From contig NZ_JACVMN010000003.1 in NCBI RefSeq assembly GCF_014698935.1, positions 240,490 through 304,489 on the forward strand: DNA of 64,000 nucleotides. Reading direction: 5' to 3'. Under the pieces are notes generated by a model. The model made no database searches. It saw only the letters and a program-made list of their open reading frames with translations, and was not told where the DNA came from. The translations under genes were made by a program, and so were the position numbers. Positions 19,169 to 30,600 of this stretch are shown here, in pieces. Each line of letters begins with the position of its first letter. The stretch's first letter is position 1. Origin of the DNA: Flagellimonas sp. S3867 (GTDB lineage: Bacteria; Bacteroidota; Bacteroidia; Flavobacteriales; Flavobacteriaceae).

Positions 19169-20086
19169 GTGAGCATCCAATCAAATACAAAACTCATTAA
19201 AGCAGAGGCAAAACGTCTCGGCTTTTTGTCTTGTGGTATCTCCAAGGCAGAATTTTTAGAAGAAGAAGCCCCTCGTTTGGAAAATTGGCTCAACCAGAAT
19301 ATGCATGGCGAAATGCAGTATATGGAGAATCATTTTGATAAACGATTGGATCCGACTAAATTGGTGGAAGGTTCCAAATCGATAGTTTCCCTGCTATTAA
19401 ATTACTTTCCTTCCAAAGAACAAAATCAAGAATCCTACAAAATTTCCAAATACGCATACGGAACCGATTATCACTTTGTGATAAAAGATAAGCTCAAGGG
19501 TCTTTTGAATTTTATTCAAGAAGAAATCGGTGAAGTCCATGGTCGGGCCTTTGTAGATTCTGCCCCTGTTTTGGATAAGGCATGGGCAGCCCGAAGTGGT
19601 TTAGGCTGGATTGGTAAACACAGCAACTTGCTTACACAACAAGTAGGCTCTTTTTATTTTATAGCCGAATTGATCATTGATTTGGAATTGGAATATGATG
19701 CTCCGGTAACGGATCACTGCGGCACTTGCACTGCATGTATTGATGCTTGCCCTACCGAGGCCATTGTAGAACCTTATATGGTTGATGGCAGTAAATGTAT
19801 TTCGTATTTCACCATCGAATTAAAGAATGAAATTCCAACAGATTTCCAAGGCAAATTTGATGACTGGATGTTCGGTTGTGATGTTTGTCAAGATGTCTGT
19901 CCTTGGAATAGATTTTCAAAGTCACATAACGAACCGCTCTTTGACCCCCATCCTGAATTGCTATCCATGTCAAAAAAAGATTGGGAAGAAATTACAGAGG
20001 ATGTTTTTAGGCAAATCTTTAAAAAATCTGCGATTAAGCGAACCAAATTTTCCGGACTTGAAAGGAATATTAATTTCCTGAAATAG
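19169..20086 (+). CDS. queG: Epoxyqueuosine reductase QueG
   Basis: A protein of 305 residues from a GTG at 19169. A TTG at 19151 would add six residues and overlap the P450 by 14 bases, but the family usually starts a few residues before [11 protein letters not shown]. QueG reduces epoxyqueuosine to queuosine in tRNA using cobalamin and two 4Fe-4S clusters. Cluster motifs are C184-x2-C187-x2-C190-x3-C194 ([12 protein letters not shown]) and [13 protein letters not shown]. The segment [20 protein letters not shown] is the family signature near the cobalamin site. It is last gene of the ruvB-P450 operon. Confidence 0.95.
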   Translation: MSIQSNTKLIKAEAKRLGFLSCGISKAEFLEEEAPRLENWLNQNMHGEMQYMENHFDKRLDPTKLVEGSKSIVSLLLNYFPSKEQNQESYKISKYAYGTDYHFVIKDKLKGLLNFIQEEIGEVHGRAFVDSAPVLDKAWAARSGLGWIGKHSNLLTQQVGSFYFIAELIIDLELEYDAPVTDHCGTCTACIDACPTEAIVEPYMVDGSKCISYFTIELKNEIPTDFQGKFDDWMFGCDVCQDVCPWNRFSKSHNEPLFDPHPELLSMSKKDWEEITEDVFRQIFKKSAIKRTKFSGLERNINFLK

Positions 20087-20234
20087 GATTTTGTGAAAAC
20101 TCAATCGTTTTCGTAAATGATATTGTCACTTTATACCTCAAATTTTGTTGAGACACTAAAGAAAACTGTATATTCATAGGATGCTCGGAGGACATGGGAC
20201 GCCATTTTTTGTGATCTAAAAGCACCATTGAATT

Positions 20235-21539
20235 ATGAAACTAACCAAACCGAAACTGAATTTTTGGCAAATATTCAATATGAATGTGGGATTCCTTGGA
20301 ATCCAATATAGTTTCGGACTTCAACAAAGCGCCATAAACCCTATTTTTCTTTTTTTAGGAGCTGCGGAGGAGATTTTACCCATTTTGAATATAGCAGGAC
20401 CTATAACGGGTCTTATCGTCCAACCAATTATCGGTGCAGTTTCCGACAAAACTTGGTCGGCCAAATGGGGTCGAAGAAAACCCTTTTTTCTTATAGGAGC
20501 AATAATGGGAAGCTTGTGTTTGTTTGCCTTTCCACTTAGTCCAACATTATGGTTTGCAGTAGGTCTCTTGTGGATTCTTGACGTTGGCAACAATATGGCC
20601 ATGGAACCTTACCGAGCCTTTGTTGGTGATAAATTGCCAGACAGCCAATTAAGTATTGGATATCAAATGCAGAGCTTATTTGTGGGAGCCGGTATTCTTT
20701 TGGCAAATGCTTCTATTTTTTTGTTTCAAGATTGGTTTGGCGGAGGCCAAGAAGTAGAAGGGACAATTCCCAAATGGTTGTACTATTCCTTTTTTATAGG
20801 TTCGTTTCTTTCCATAGCAACCATACTATGGTCCGTATTAAAAACACCTGAAATTCCTCCAAGTGATAAAGAATTACAGGAAATAAACAAACATAAATCC
20901 TTACCGTTTATAGAGCGTTTTAAAATGCCCTTTGTTGAAATTTCACATGCGGTAAAAGAAATGCCGAAGTTTATGTGGAAACTTTCAGCAGTCTATCTAT
21001 TTCAATGGTATGCCTTATTCATATACTGGCAGTTTATAACACCTTTATTTAGGGCCACCATGGGATTCGATACTTCAGAAGCTGCGGCACAGGCTGCAAA
21101 GATGAGTACCACATATAATGTGGTGACCGCTGTGGTTGCGTTGATATTGGTGCCATTGACCATGAAATTTGGAGGTAAAAAAATATATGCTTTAAGCCTG
21201 TTCGGAACCGCATTGGCATTATTTGCAATTCCGCATATTGATGACCCTATTAATGTTTTGTTCCCAATGATCTTGTTTGGAATTGGATGGGCGGCCATGA
21301 TGGGAATTCCATATAGTATGGTTTCCAAAATAGTTCCTCAGGAAAGAAGGGGTGTTTATATGGGAATTTTGAATATGATGATTGTTATCCCAATGGGAAT
21401 ACAAACATTGTCCTTTGGTCCTATTTTTAAAAATCTGTTAGGTGGCAACTCGGTAAATGCGATGTTGTTTGCAGGAACTTGTTTTGTAATAGCATCAATT
21501 TTAGCGATGCGATTAAATGTCGAAAAAGAGAATACTTAA
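20235..21539 (+). CDS. SLC45-like MFS sugar transporter
   Basis: A protein of 434 residues with twelve predicted membrane helices. The MFS A-like motif between helices 2 and 3 reads GAVSDKTWSAKWGRRKP, a form typical of the SLC45/GPH-like sucrose or maltose carriers, and NFWQIFNMNVGFLGIQ at the N terminus is also family-typical. It probably imports a disaccharide or other carbohydrate by proton symport across the inner membrane. No sugar-degradation genes are adjacent, so the substrate is open. It has its own terminator. I found no convincing promoter in the 148 bases upstream. Confidence 0.85.
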   Translation: MKLTKPKLNFWQIFNMNVGFLGIQYSFGLQQSAINPIFLFLGAAEEILPILNIAGPITGLIVQPIIGAVSDKTWSAKWGRRKPFFLIGAIMGSLCLFAFPLSPTLWFAVGLLWILDVGNNMAMEPYRAFVGDKLPDSQLSIGYQMQSLFVGAGILLANASIFLFQDWFGGGQEVEGTIPKWLYYSFFIGSFLSIATILWSVLKTPEIPPSDKELQEINKHKSLPFIERFKMPFVEISHAVKEMPKFMWKLSAVYLFQWYALFIYWQFITPLFRATMGFDTSEAAAQAAKMSTTYNVVTAVVALILVPLTMKFGGKKIYALSLFGTALALFAIPHIDDPINVLFPMILFGIGWAAMMGIPYSMVSKIVPQERRGVYMGILNMMIVIPMGIQTLSFGPIFKNLLGGNSVNAMLFAGTCFVIASILAMRLNVEKENT

Positions 21540-21573
21540 GATAATTGTTTGAAGTAGTTTAAGTTCAATAAAT

Positions 21574-21605
21574 GGCACCAAAATGTTTTGGTGCCTTTAT
21601 TTTTA
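21574..21605 (+). terminator. Intrinsic terminator after the MFS gene
   Basis: A perfect stem, GGCACCAAAA (21574-21583) with TTTTGGTGCC (21586-21595), is followed by TTTATTTTT. The downstream arm also contains the TTG that may be the -33 box of maeB. Confidence 0.88.
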
Positions 21606-21615
21606 AATACCTTTG
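21588..21615 (+). promoter_or_regulatory. Promoter of maeB, overlapping the upstream terminator
   Basis: TTG at 21588-21590 and TACCTTTG at 21608-21615 are spaced by 17 bases, within the 17-23 range known for Flavobacterium promoters. The predicted leader is about 32 bases to the ATG at 21654. Confidence 0.55.
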
Positions 21616-21653
21616 AAGCTTGTAAAATAAACAAGCTGTTCTAAAATTCAGGT

Positions 21654-23948
21654 ATGAGCAAAGAAAACCAAAGAAGGGAAGCATTACTCTATCATGCCAA
21701 ACCCCAGCCAGGAAAAATAAAGGTTGTCCCCACCAAACCTTATGCAACACAACGTGATTTGGCATTGGCATATTCACCCGGGGTTGCCGAGCCCTGTTTA
21801 GAGATTGAGAAAAACCCCGAAGATGTTTATAAATACACGGCAAAAGGAAATATTGTAGCCGTAATTTCCAATGGAACCGCTGTTTTGGGATTGGGAAATA
21901 TTGGACCCGAAGCCTCCAAACCTGTAATGGAAGGAAAGTGCTTGTTGTTCAAGATTTTTGCCGATATCGATGGGATGGATATCGAACTCGATACCTCGGA
22001 TGTTGACAAGTTCGTTGAGACTGTAAAGACCATTGCACCCACTTTTGGCGGAATAAATTTAGAAGATATCAAAGCGCCTGAAGCTTTTGAAATTGAACGA
22101 CGGTTGAAAGAGGAATTGGATATTCCGGTAATGCACGATGACCAGCACGGTACCGCTATTATATCCGCAGCTGCTTTGCTGAACGCGGTGGAATTGGCCA
22201 ACAAAAAAATGGACAAGGTCAAAATTGTGGTGAGCGGCGCGGGAGCGGCTGCAATTTCTTGTACCAGATTATACAAAGCCTTCGGTGCAAAGGCCGAGAA
22301 TATTGTGATGTTGGATAGCAAGGGTGTAATCCGAAGTGATAGGGAAAACCTTTCCTCTGAAAAAAAGGAATTTGCTTCAGATAGAAAAATAGACACACTG
22401 GAAGAAGCAATGAAAGATTCTGATGTTTTCATTGGACTTTCCATTGCAAATATCCTGACTTCTAAAATGCTTAAATCCATGGCCAAGGACCCTATAGTTT
22501 TTGCCATGGCAAACCCCGACCCTGAAATTGAGTACAGTCTGGCTTGCAAAACTCGAGACGATATTATTATGGCCACGGGTAGGTCTGATCATCCAAATCA
22601 GGTGAACAATGTTTTGGGATTCCCTTTCATTTTTAGGGGAGCTTTGGATGTACGTGCTACTAAGATCAATGAAGAAATGAAGAAAGCTGCCGTGATGGCA
22701 CTAGCTGACCTGACCAGAGAGCCCGTTCCAGAACAGGTAAATATTGCCTATGATACCACAAGACTAGCCTTTGGAAAAGATTACATCATTCCAAAACCCT
22801 TTGATCCGCGTTTGATCACAAAAATCCCTCCGGCCGTGGCAAAAGCAGCAATGGAAAGTGGCGTGGCGAAGGCGCCTATCAAGGATTGGAAAAAATACGA
22901 AGAGGAGCTCTATCAGCGATCTGGCAACGATAATAAGGTAATGCGCCTAATGCACAATCGTGCTAGATTAAATCCAAAACGGATTGTATTCGCAGAAGCA
23001 GAACTGTTGGATGTGCTGAAAGCTGCTCAGATTGTTCATGACGAAGGAATTGCAATTCCGATACTTTTGGGAAGTCGGGAGGTAATCGAGGAATTGAAAA
23101 AAGAATTGGATTTTGATGCTGATGTGCCCATTATTGATCCAAGATCAGATGATTCCAAGGAAATTCGAACCAAATATGCCATGAAGCTCTGGGAATCCCG
23201 CAAACGAAAAGGGGAGACTCAGTACAGCGCCCGAATCAATATGGGCAAGCGCAACTATTTTGGGGCCATGATGCTATTGGAAGGTGATGCCGATGGCATG
23301 ATTTCCGGTTACTCAAGATCGTATCCAAAAGTATTAAAACCAGTTTTTGAAGTATTGGGCAGATCCAAGGGAGTGAAAAATGCTTCGACTGTAAACATCA
23401 TGATTACTGACAGAGGTCCACTGTTTTTGGCCGACACATCAATTAATGTAGATCCAAATGCGGAAGATTTAGCGGAAATTGCCAAGATGACAGCCAATGT
23501 GGCCAGCACTTTTGGCTTTAACCCGGTAATGGCCATGCTATCGTATGCCAACTACGGTTCCTCCAATCATCCCAATGCCCAAAAAGTAAGACAGGCGGTT
23601 GAAATTTTGCATGAACGTATGCCAGAGTTGATCGTGGATGGTGAGATTCAAACCGATTTTGCTCTGGACCAGGAGCTGTGCCATAACAATTTTCCATTTT
23701 CCAAATTAGCCGGAAAAAAAGTCAATACATTGATATTTCCCAATTTGGAATCGGCAAACATTACTTATAAATTGCTCAAAGGATTGCACAATGCAGAATC
23801 AATTGGCCCAATAATGGTCGGATTGAGAAGGTCGGCACACATACTTCAACTCGGAGCAAGCGTAGATGAAATGGTAAATATGGCTGCCGTAGCAGTTATT
23901 GATGCCCAGGAGCGGGAAAAGAGAAAAAAGGCTAAAATGGAATCGTAA
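21654..23948 (+). CDS. maeB: NADP-type malic enzyme fused to a phosphotransacetylase-like domain
   Basis: A protein of 764 residues, the normal length of MaeB. Residues about 20-160 form the malic domain (AYSPGVAEPC), followed by the catalytic HDDQHGTA region and a Rossmann domain with VVSGAGAAAISC near 190. From about residue 425 a phosphotransacetylase-like domain follows (MHNRARLNPKRIVFAEAE). The enzyme decarboxylates malate to pyruvate with reduction of NAD(P) in the cytoplasm. The C-terminal domain is regulatory in characterised homologues rather than an active acetyltransferase. The cofactor preference is inferred from architecture. Confidence 0.96.
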   Translation: MSKENQRREALLYHAKPQPGKIKVVPTKPYATQRDLALAYSPGVAEPCLEIEKNPEDVYKYTAKGNIVAVISNGTAVLGLGNIGPEASKPVMEGKCLLFKIFADIDGMDIELDTSDVDKFVETVKTIAPTFGGINLEDIKAPEAFEIERRLKEELDIPVMHDDQHGTAIISAAALLNAVELANKKMDKVKIVVSGAGAAAISCTRLYKAFGAKAENIVMLDSKGVIRSDRENLSSEKKEFASDRKIDTLEEAMKDSDVFIGLSIANILTSKMLKSMAKDPIVFAMANPDPEIEYSLACKTRDDIIMATGRSDHPNQVNNVLGFPFIFRGALDVRATKINEEMKKAAVMALADLTREPVPEQVNIAYDTTRLAFGKDYIIPKPFDPRLITKIPPAVAKAAMESGVAKAPIKDWKKYEEELYQRSGNDNKVMRLMHNRARLNPKRIVFAEAELLDVLKAAQIVHDEGIAIPILLGSREVIEELKKELDFDADVPIIDPRSDDSKEIRTKYAMKLWESRKRKGETQYSARINMGKRNYFGAMMLLEGDADGMISGYSRSYPKVLKPVFEVLGRSKGVKNASTVNIMITDRGPLFLADTSINVDPNAEDLAEIAKMTANVASTFGFNPVMAMLSYANYGSSNHPNAQKVRQAVEILHERMPELIVDGEIQTDFALDQELCHNNFPFSKLAGKKVNTLIFPNLESANITYKLLKGLHNAESIGPIMVGLRRSAHILQLGASVDEMVNMAAVAVIDAQEREKRKKAKMES

Positions 23949-24030
23949 TGATTCATCAATTTACAATGACCAATTATCGATTGGAAACAATCCAAAAATC
24001 TAATTATCCTATCTAATCTGATAATCTAAA

Positions 24031-24612
24031 ATGATTACCCATCTTAAAGGAAAACTGGTCGAGAAAAATCCCACTTATGTTATTGTGGAGTGCAATGGAA
24101 TTGGTTATTTTCTAAATATATCATTGCATACATTTTCGCAGTTAAAAGATCAAGAAAATATCCAACTATTTACGCATTTACAGGTTAAGGAAGATTCGCA
24201 CACCCTTTTCGGATTTGTGGAAAAAACAGAGCGCGAAATTTTTCGGTTGCTGATTTCGGTTTCCGGGGTCGGTTCCAGCACAGCGCGAACCATGTTATCA
24301 TCTTTGTCGCCTGTGCAAGTTCGTGATGCGATTGCCAATGGTGATGTCCCTACCATTCAGTCAGTCAAGGGGATAGGGGCCAAAACAGCACAACGCGTAA
24401 TACTTGACCTAAAGGACAAGATTTTGAAAGTCTACGATATGGGTGAAGTTTCCCTACAATCAAACAATACAAGCAAAGAAGAAGCGTTATCTGCTTTAGA
24501 GGTTCTTGGTTTTGTCCGTAGACAATCTGAAAGGGTTGTGGACAAGGTGTTATCCGAAGATCCTTCACTAAGCGTTGAGAACATTATTAAACTGGCGCTG
24601 AAAAATTTGTAA
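24031..24612 (+). CDS. ruvA: Holliday junction branch migration protein RuvA
   Basis: A protein of 193 residues. The N-terminal OB fold begins MITHLKGKLVEKNPTYV. Two helix-hairpin-helix motifs follow (LLISVSGVGSSTARTML and VKGIGAKTAQRVILDLKDK), and the C-terminal domain III (about 145-193) contacts RuvB. The tetramer holds the open Holliday junction while RuvB pumps DNA. ruvA is separated from ruvB by 6 kb, as is common in this family. sprA starts five bases after its stop, so both are likely co-transcribed. Confidence 0.96.
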   Translation: MITHLKGKLVEKNPTYVIVECNGIGYFLNISLHTFSQLKDQENIQLFTHLQVKEDSHTLFGFVEKTEREIFRLLISVSGVGSSTARTMLSSLSPVQVRDAIANGDVPTIQSVKGIGAKTAQRVILDLKDKILKVYDMGEVSLQSNNTSKEEALSALEVLGFVRRQSERVVDKVLSEDPSLSVENIIKLALKNL

Positions 24613-24617
24613 CTAGT

Positions 24618-27600
24618 TTGAAAAGAGGGGCAAAACCAATACTTAGATCGTTAAGATTTAGGCACTTTTTCTTTGTTGTAGGTTTACTTACCACCATCAC
24701 CAGTATGGGGCAAGAAACTGATGTCCAGGTTCAAGACTCTGTGCAAACAGGAGTGGCTCTAGGGCGTTTGATTTTGGAGAATCCCAATAGCATCATAGCA
24801 AAATACACCTACGACCCTAAGTTAGACCGCTACATTTATACCGAAAGTGTTGGGGATTTCAATATTAGCTATCCCACAATTCTCACCCCAGAACAATATT
24901 ATGATCTAGTTCAAAAAGAGCAGATGAAAACCTATTTCAAACAAAAGATAGATGCTTTTGTAGGAAAGAAACAAGGTTCTGAAGAAGCTAGAAAAAACTT
25001 GTTGCCCAACTTTTACGTCAATAATAACTTTTTTGAATCCATTTTTGGAGGTAACACTATAGAAGTGATACCACAGGGTTCAGTGGCCATGGATTTAGGC
25101 GTCTTATGGCAAAAAAATGATAATCCGGCACTTTCACCACGTAACAGGACCAATCTTTCTTTTGATTTTGACCAAAGAATCAGTTTGAGTTTGTTGGGGA
25201 AAGTAGGAGAGCGTTTGCAGGTAACGGCCAACTACGATACAGAAGCTACTTTCGACTTCCAGAATTTGGTGAAGTTGGACTATACTCCAGATGATGATGA
25301 TATTCTGCGCAAAATAGAGATCGGTAACGTGAATATGCCTCTCAACAGTTCATTGATTTCGGGAGCGCAGAGCCTTTTTGGCGTAAAAACCCAGTTACAA
25401 TTCGGAAGGACTACAGTTACTGCAGTATTCTCGGAGCAACGTTCTCAAAACAATACCGTTGTGGCCCAAGGAGGAGGAACACTCAATGAGTTTTCCCTGA
25501 CCGCTTTAGATTATGATGAGGACAAACATTTTTTCTTGGCCCAATACTTTAGGGGCAATTATGATCAGGCATTGGAAAATTATCCTTTTATAAGAAGTCA
25601 GGTCCAAATAACCAGGCTTGAGGTGTGGGTCACCAACAGAAATCAGCAAACTTTGAATGTGCGAAATGTAGTTGCCATTCAAGATTTGGGAGAGGCATTG
25701 GAAAATGAAACCCGAATTGGTATTAACGGTGGAGCTCCTGCAGGATTCTTCAATCCAGCTGCAATAGCCACGGGATATCCCCAAAACGGAGCCAATGATT
25801 TTGACCCGAATGAAATTGGAACCGGAGCATTGACCACATCAATACGTGATATTGCTACCGTAGAACAAGGTTTCAATGTCCCTGGTTATCAAGTGAACCA
25901 AGGGTTTGATTACGCCATTTTGGAAAATGCCCGAAAGTTGGAGATTGGAAGAGACTATCAGTTCGATTCACAATTGGGCTATATTTCATTGAATCAGCGT
26001 TTGAGCAATGATGAAGTATTGGGTGTTGCATTTCAGTATACCATAGATGGCCAAGTTTTCCAAGTGGGTGAATTTGCCAATGGCGGAATTGATGCCACAA
26101 CAGTCTCCGGTGGAGTTAACCCAATCATCGAAAACAATACTTTGATTCTGAAGTTACTAAAAAGTAATATCACCAATGTGGAAGACCCTATTTGGGATTT
26201 GATGATGAAGAATATTTATTCCACAGGAGCATTTCAATTAAGTCAAGAAGATTTTAAGCTGAATATTTTATATTCAGACCCTACGCCAAGAAACTATATC
26301 ACCCCCGTTGACCCCAATGCAGGTTGGCCTGTCGGGTTAGAAGAACGTATCCTTTTAGATGTTTTCAATCTAGACCGGTTAAATGTGTACAATGATGTGC
26401 AACCGGGAGGAGATGGTTTCTTTGATTATGTTCCGGGCATTACCGTGGACACGCAATCCGGACGTATAATTTTCACAAAAGTGGAACCTTTTGGTGAGTA
26501 TCTCTTTGGTGAACTTGGAGGTGGAACCTATGATGTAGAAAACGATCAGGGCTACAATGTAAACCAGCAGCGGTATGTATTCCGAAATATGTATGCCAAA
26601 ACCAAGGCCGCTTCTTTACAAGATGCCGAAAAAAACCGTTTCCAAATAAAAGGACGATATAAATCCGAAGGAAACAATGGTATCCCGATTGGAGCATTCA
26701 ATGTGCCCAGGGGATCAGTAAGAGTGACCGCAGGAGGCAGACAATTACAAGAGGGAATAGACTATACAGTAAACTATCAAGCCGGAACCGTCCAGATTTT
26801 GGACCCAAGTTTACAGGCCTCCAATACACCGATAAATATCTCAGTAGAAAACAACGCGGTTTTCGGACAACAAACACGAAGATTCACCGGAATCAATGTA
26901 GAACACAAATTCAACGAAAACTTCGTTTTGGGAGGAACCTTATTGAATTTGAACGAACGTCCATTGACCCAAAAATCAAACTTTGGAGTAGAACCGGTCA
27001 ACAATACCATCTTTGGACTGAATGGAAACTTTAGCACGGAAATCCCATTTTTGACTCGCTTGGCAAACAAATTGCCGAATATAGATACAGATGTGCCCTC
27101 CAACCTTTCCATTAGGGGAGAAGTTGCGGTCTTAAAACCTAATTCTCCCAAGAATGCAGATTTTCAAGGAGAAACCACAACCTATATTGATGATTTTGAA
27201 GGTGCACAGGCCTTGATTGATATCCGATCTTCGCTAGGATGGTCTTTGGCAAGTCCGCCAGTGGAATTTTTACAAGATAGAACTGATATTGATGTGGGTT
27301 ATGAGCGAGCCAAAATGGCTTGGTATACTATCGACCCCATTTTTTATACCAATCAAAGACCTACTGGATTATCCGATAACGATGTTTCCTTAAACACCAC
27401 CCGAAGGGTGTTCATCAACGAAATATTCACGGAGACCGATATAGCACAAGGGCAGACCCAAGTTCAGGGCACTCTGGATTTGGCGTACTACCCAAATCAA
27501 AAAGGACCTTATAATGCCAATCCGGACTTTGTTGGGGAAACTCCTGTAGAAAAATGGGCTGGGATTACACGACCGCTGAGCAGCACCAATTTTGAACAAT

Positions 27601-30600
27601 CCAATGTGGAATTTGTACAGTTTTGGGTGCTAGATCCTTATATAGATGGTGAAACTACTGATGGCAATGTTGGTGAATTGGTATTCAACCTCGGAAATAT
27701 TTCCGAAGATATCTTAAGAGACGGGCGAAAACAATACGAGAACGGACTTCCGGCAACTACAAACAACGAAGTGCCAAGGCAAACCATTTGGGGTCAGGTT
27801 CCTTCCACCCAATCTTTGGTTTATGCTTTTGATGCCGATGAAAATAACAGGGCCCTTCAAGATGTTGGATTGGATGGACTGGATGATGCAAATGAGCAAA
27901 CCATTTATAATGGTCCAAGCGAAGACCCGGCACTGGACAACTACCAGTACTATTTGAACAGGGAAGGAAGTATCTTGGAACGCTATATCGACTTTAACAA
28001 CCCTCAAGGTAACTCGCCGGTAGCAGTGACCAATACCAATCGAGGGTCTACAACTTTACCCGACGTAGAGGATATTGATAGAGATTTAACGATGAACACG
28101 GTAAACAGCTATTTTGAGTACCGCATTCAGATCAGACCAAATACCACCATCGATGATCAATATGTAACTGATATTCGTGAAGGTTTAACACCAACACTGC
28201 CCAATGGAGGTCAGCTGAACAGAAGATGGATACAATATAAAATTCCTTTGAGTGATTTCACGCAAGCAGTTGGCGGAATTACCGATTTTCGTTCTGTGAG
28301 TTTTATGCGGATGTACCTTACCGGTTTCTCCAACGATGTTGTGCTTCGTTTTGCCACCTTGGATCTAGTGCGTGGCGATTGGAGGACGTATACAAATTCT
28401 TTGCAACCCGATATTGATAACGATCCGTCAGACGATGGTACAGTTACCGATGTTAACACTGTGAATATTGAAGAGAATTTTGGTAGGCAACCCATTCCCT
28501 ATGTTTTACCTCCTGGAGTGATCAGGGAGCAGTTGAACAACAACAATACAATCATCCGTCAAAATGAACAGTCCTTATCATTTGTGGTGGAAAACTTGGA
28601 ACCACAAGATGCAAGGGGCGTTTTCAAAAATGTCAATATGGATGTAAGGCAGTATGAGCGTATTAAAATGTTTATGCACGCCGAAAAAATATTAAACGGG
28701 GATTATTCGGATGATGATACCCCTTTGGTCGGTTTCCTTCGAATTGGTACGGATTTCTCTGAAAACTTCTACCAAATAGAACTTCCGCTCCAGTTTACCT
28801 CATTCAATGTAACATCAGCAGATGAAATTTGGCCCGATGTCAACCAAATTGACATCGACTTGAGTGATTTGAACAAAGTCAAGTCCAGAGGGATTGCAGA
28901 ACAAAGCCTTAACCAGATTAATTACTACGAAATTGTTGATGGCGTAGCTGTTCCTGTTAATGAGTTTGATCCACGGACCCTGGGAAGGTTGCGTATAGGA
29001 ATACGAGGTAATCCGTCTTTGGGAAGCCTACGTGGAATGATGGTGGGTGTGAAGAACATTGATAATCTACCCGCCCGTGGCGAGGTTTGGTTTAACGAAT
29101 TGCGTTTGGCCGGTTTGGATAACAACGGTGGCTGGGCAGCTATCGCAGCTTTGGATGCCAACATGGCCGACTTTGCCAATGTGACGGCTACAGGAAGTAG
29201 AAGCACCTCCGGTTTTGGCTCTATTGATCAAATGCCCAACGAACGTTCACGAGAAGATGCAATTGCGTATGATGTGGTCACCAATGTAAATGTTGGTCAA
29301 TTGCTCCCGAAAAAATGGGGAATACAGATTCCTTTTAACTATGGTATTTCGGAAAGTTTGATCACTCCTGAATTTGATCCAGTTTATGATGATCTTAAAT
29401 TGGATGATCGAATTGCGGCTGCGGCGACGGCAGAAGATGCCGAAACCATCAAAAAACAAGCTGAAGACTACACTAAAAGAACAAGCATAAATCTTATTGG
29501 AGTTCGAAAAAATAGAGGAGAAGAAGCCAAAGAAAACTTTTTTGATGTGGAAAACTTCACCTTCAACTATTCCTATAACGAGACCAACCACAGAGATTTT
29601 GAAGTGGCGGACCTACGCGATCAAAATGTGAACACCGGGTTTGTGTACAATCACAATTTTAAACCTGCTACCGTCTCCCCATTTGTTAAAAACGATTCCC
29701 TTTTAATGGGAAAATATTGGCAATGGCTCAAGGAACTTAACTTTAATTTGTTGCCGACCAGTTTGTCCGTAAATGCCAATTTAAATAGATCATTCAATCA
29801 ACAACGGTTTAGAGATGTATTGGAACCAGGTGTGGATGCTTTAGAACTGCCATTATTGCAACAGCGTAACTATTTGTTCAATTGGCAATATGCACTCAAC
29901 TACAATCTTACCAAATCATTGAGGTTGAACTTGACGGGATCCAATAACAACATTGTTAGAAATTATTTCAATTTAGATGGGGATTCCAATTCGGGAATCA
30001 ATCAAGAGTTGGATTTATGGGATGGATTTTTCGATGTGGGAGAACCCAATCGACATTCCCAACAAATGCAGTTGAACTATGAGCTGCCCTTTGATAAAAT
30101 ACCCTTTTTGAATTTTATCAACTCCCAATACACTTACACCAGTAATTTTGATTGGCAGAGAGGCGGAGATGCATTGAATGAAGTTGCTGGAGAGGATATC
30201 AATACCGTGCAAAATGCAAGTACACACAACCTAACGGCAAATTTGACCATGCAGCGCTTTTACGACTTTTTAGGTTTGAAAAAGCGCGATGGAAAGGTTA
30301 CTGCGAATCAAGTAGCTGTAAGAAGAGATAAAGCGGGGAATCCGGCATCAGGTGCTGAAGATCAAAAATCTCCCAAGAAAACAAGCAAAGCCTTTAATAC
30401 CTTAGTTGATATTGTGACCATGGTAAAACGGGTCAATGTAAACTATAGTGAAAATCGAGGTATAGTACTACCGGGATATACACAATCCATTGGGTTTATA
30501 GGAACAACACGTCCTACTTTTGGTTTTGTTTTCGGAAGTCAGGCCGATGTTCGTTTCCAAGCCGCCCGAAATGGTTGGCTGACGACCTTTCCAGAATTTA

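Noticed and set aside
21827..22576. Open frame of 249 codons on the minus strand opposite maeB
   Set aside because: Composition is Ser/Ile/Leu-rich, typical of antisense of an AT-rich gene; no domain or start signal, and the plus-strand gene is certain.
23970..23984. CCAAT-TATCG-ATTGG dyad between maeB and ruvA
   Set aside because: Short arms of five bases in AT-rich sequence and no promoter boxes near; can arise by chance.
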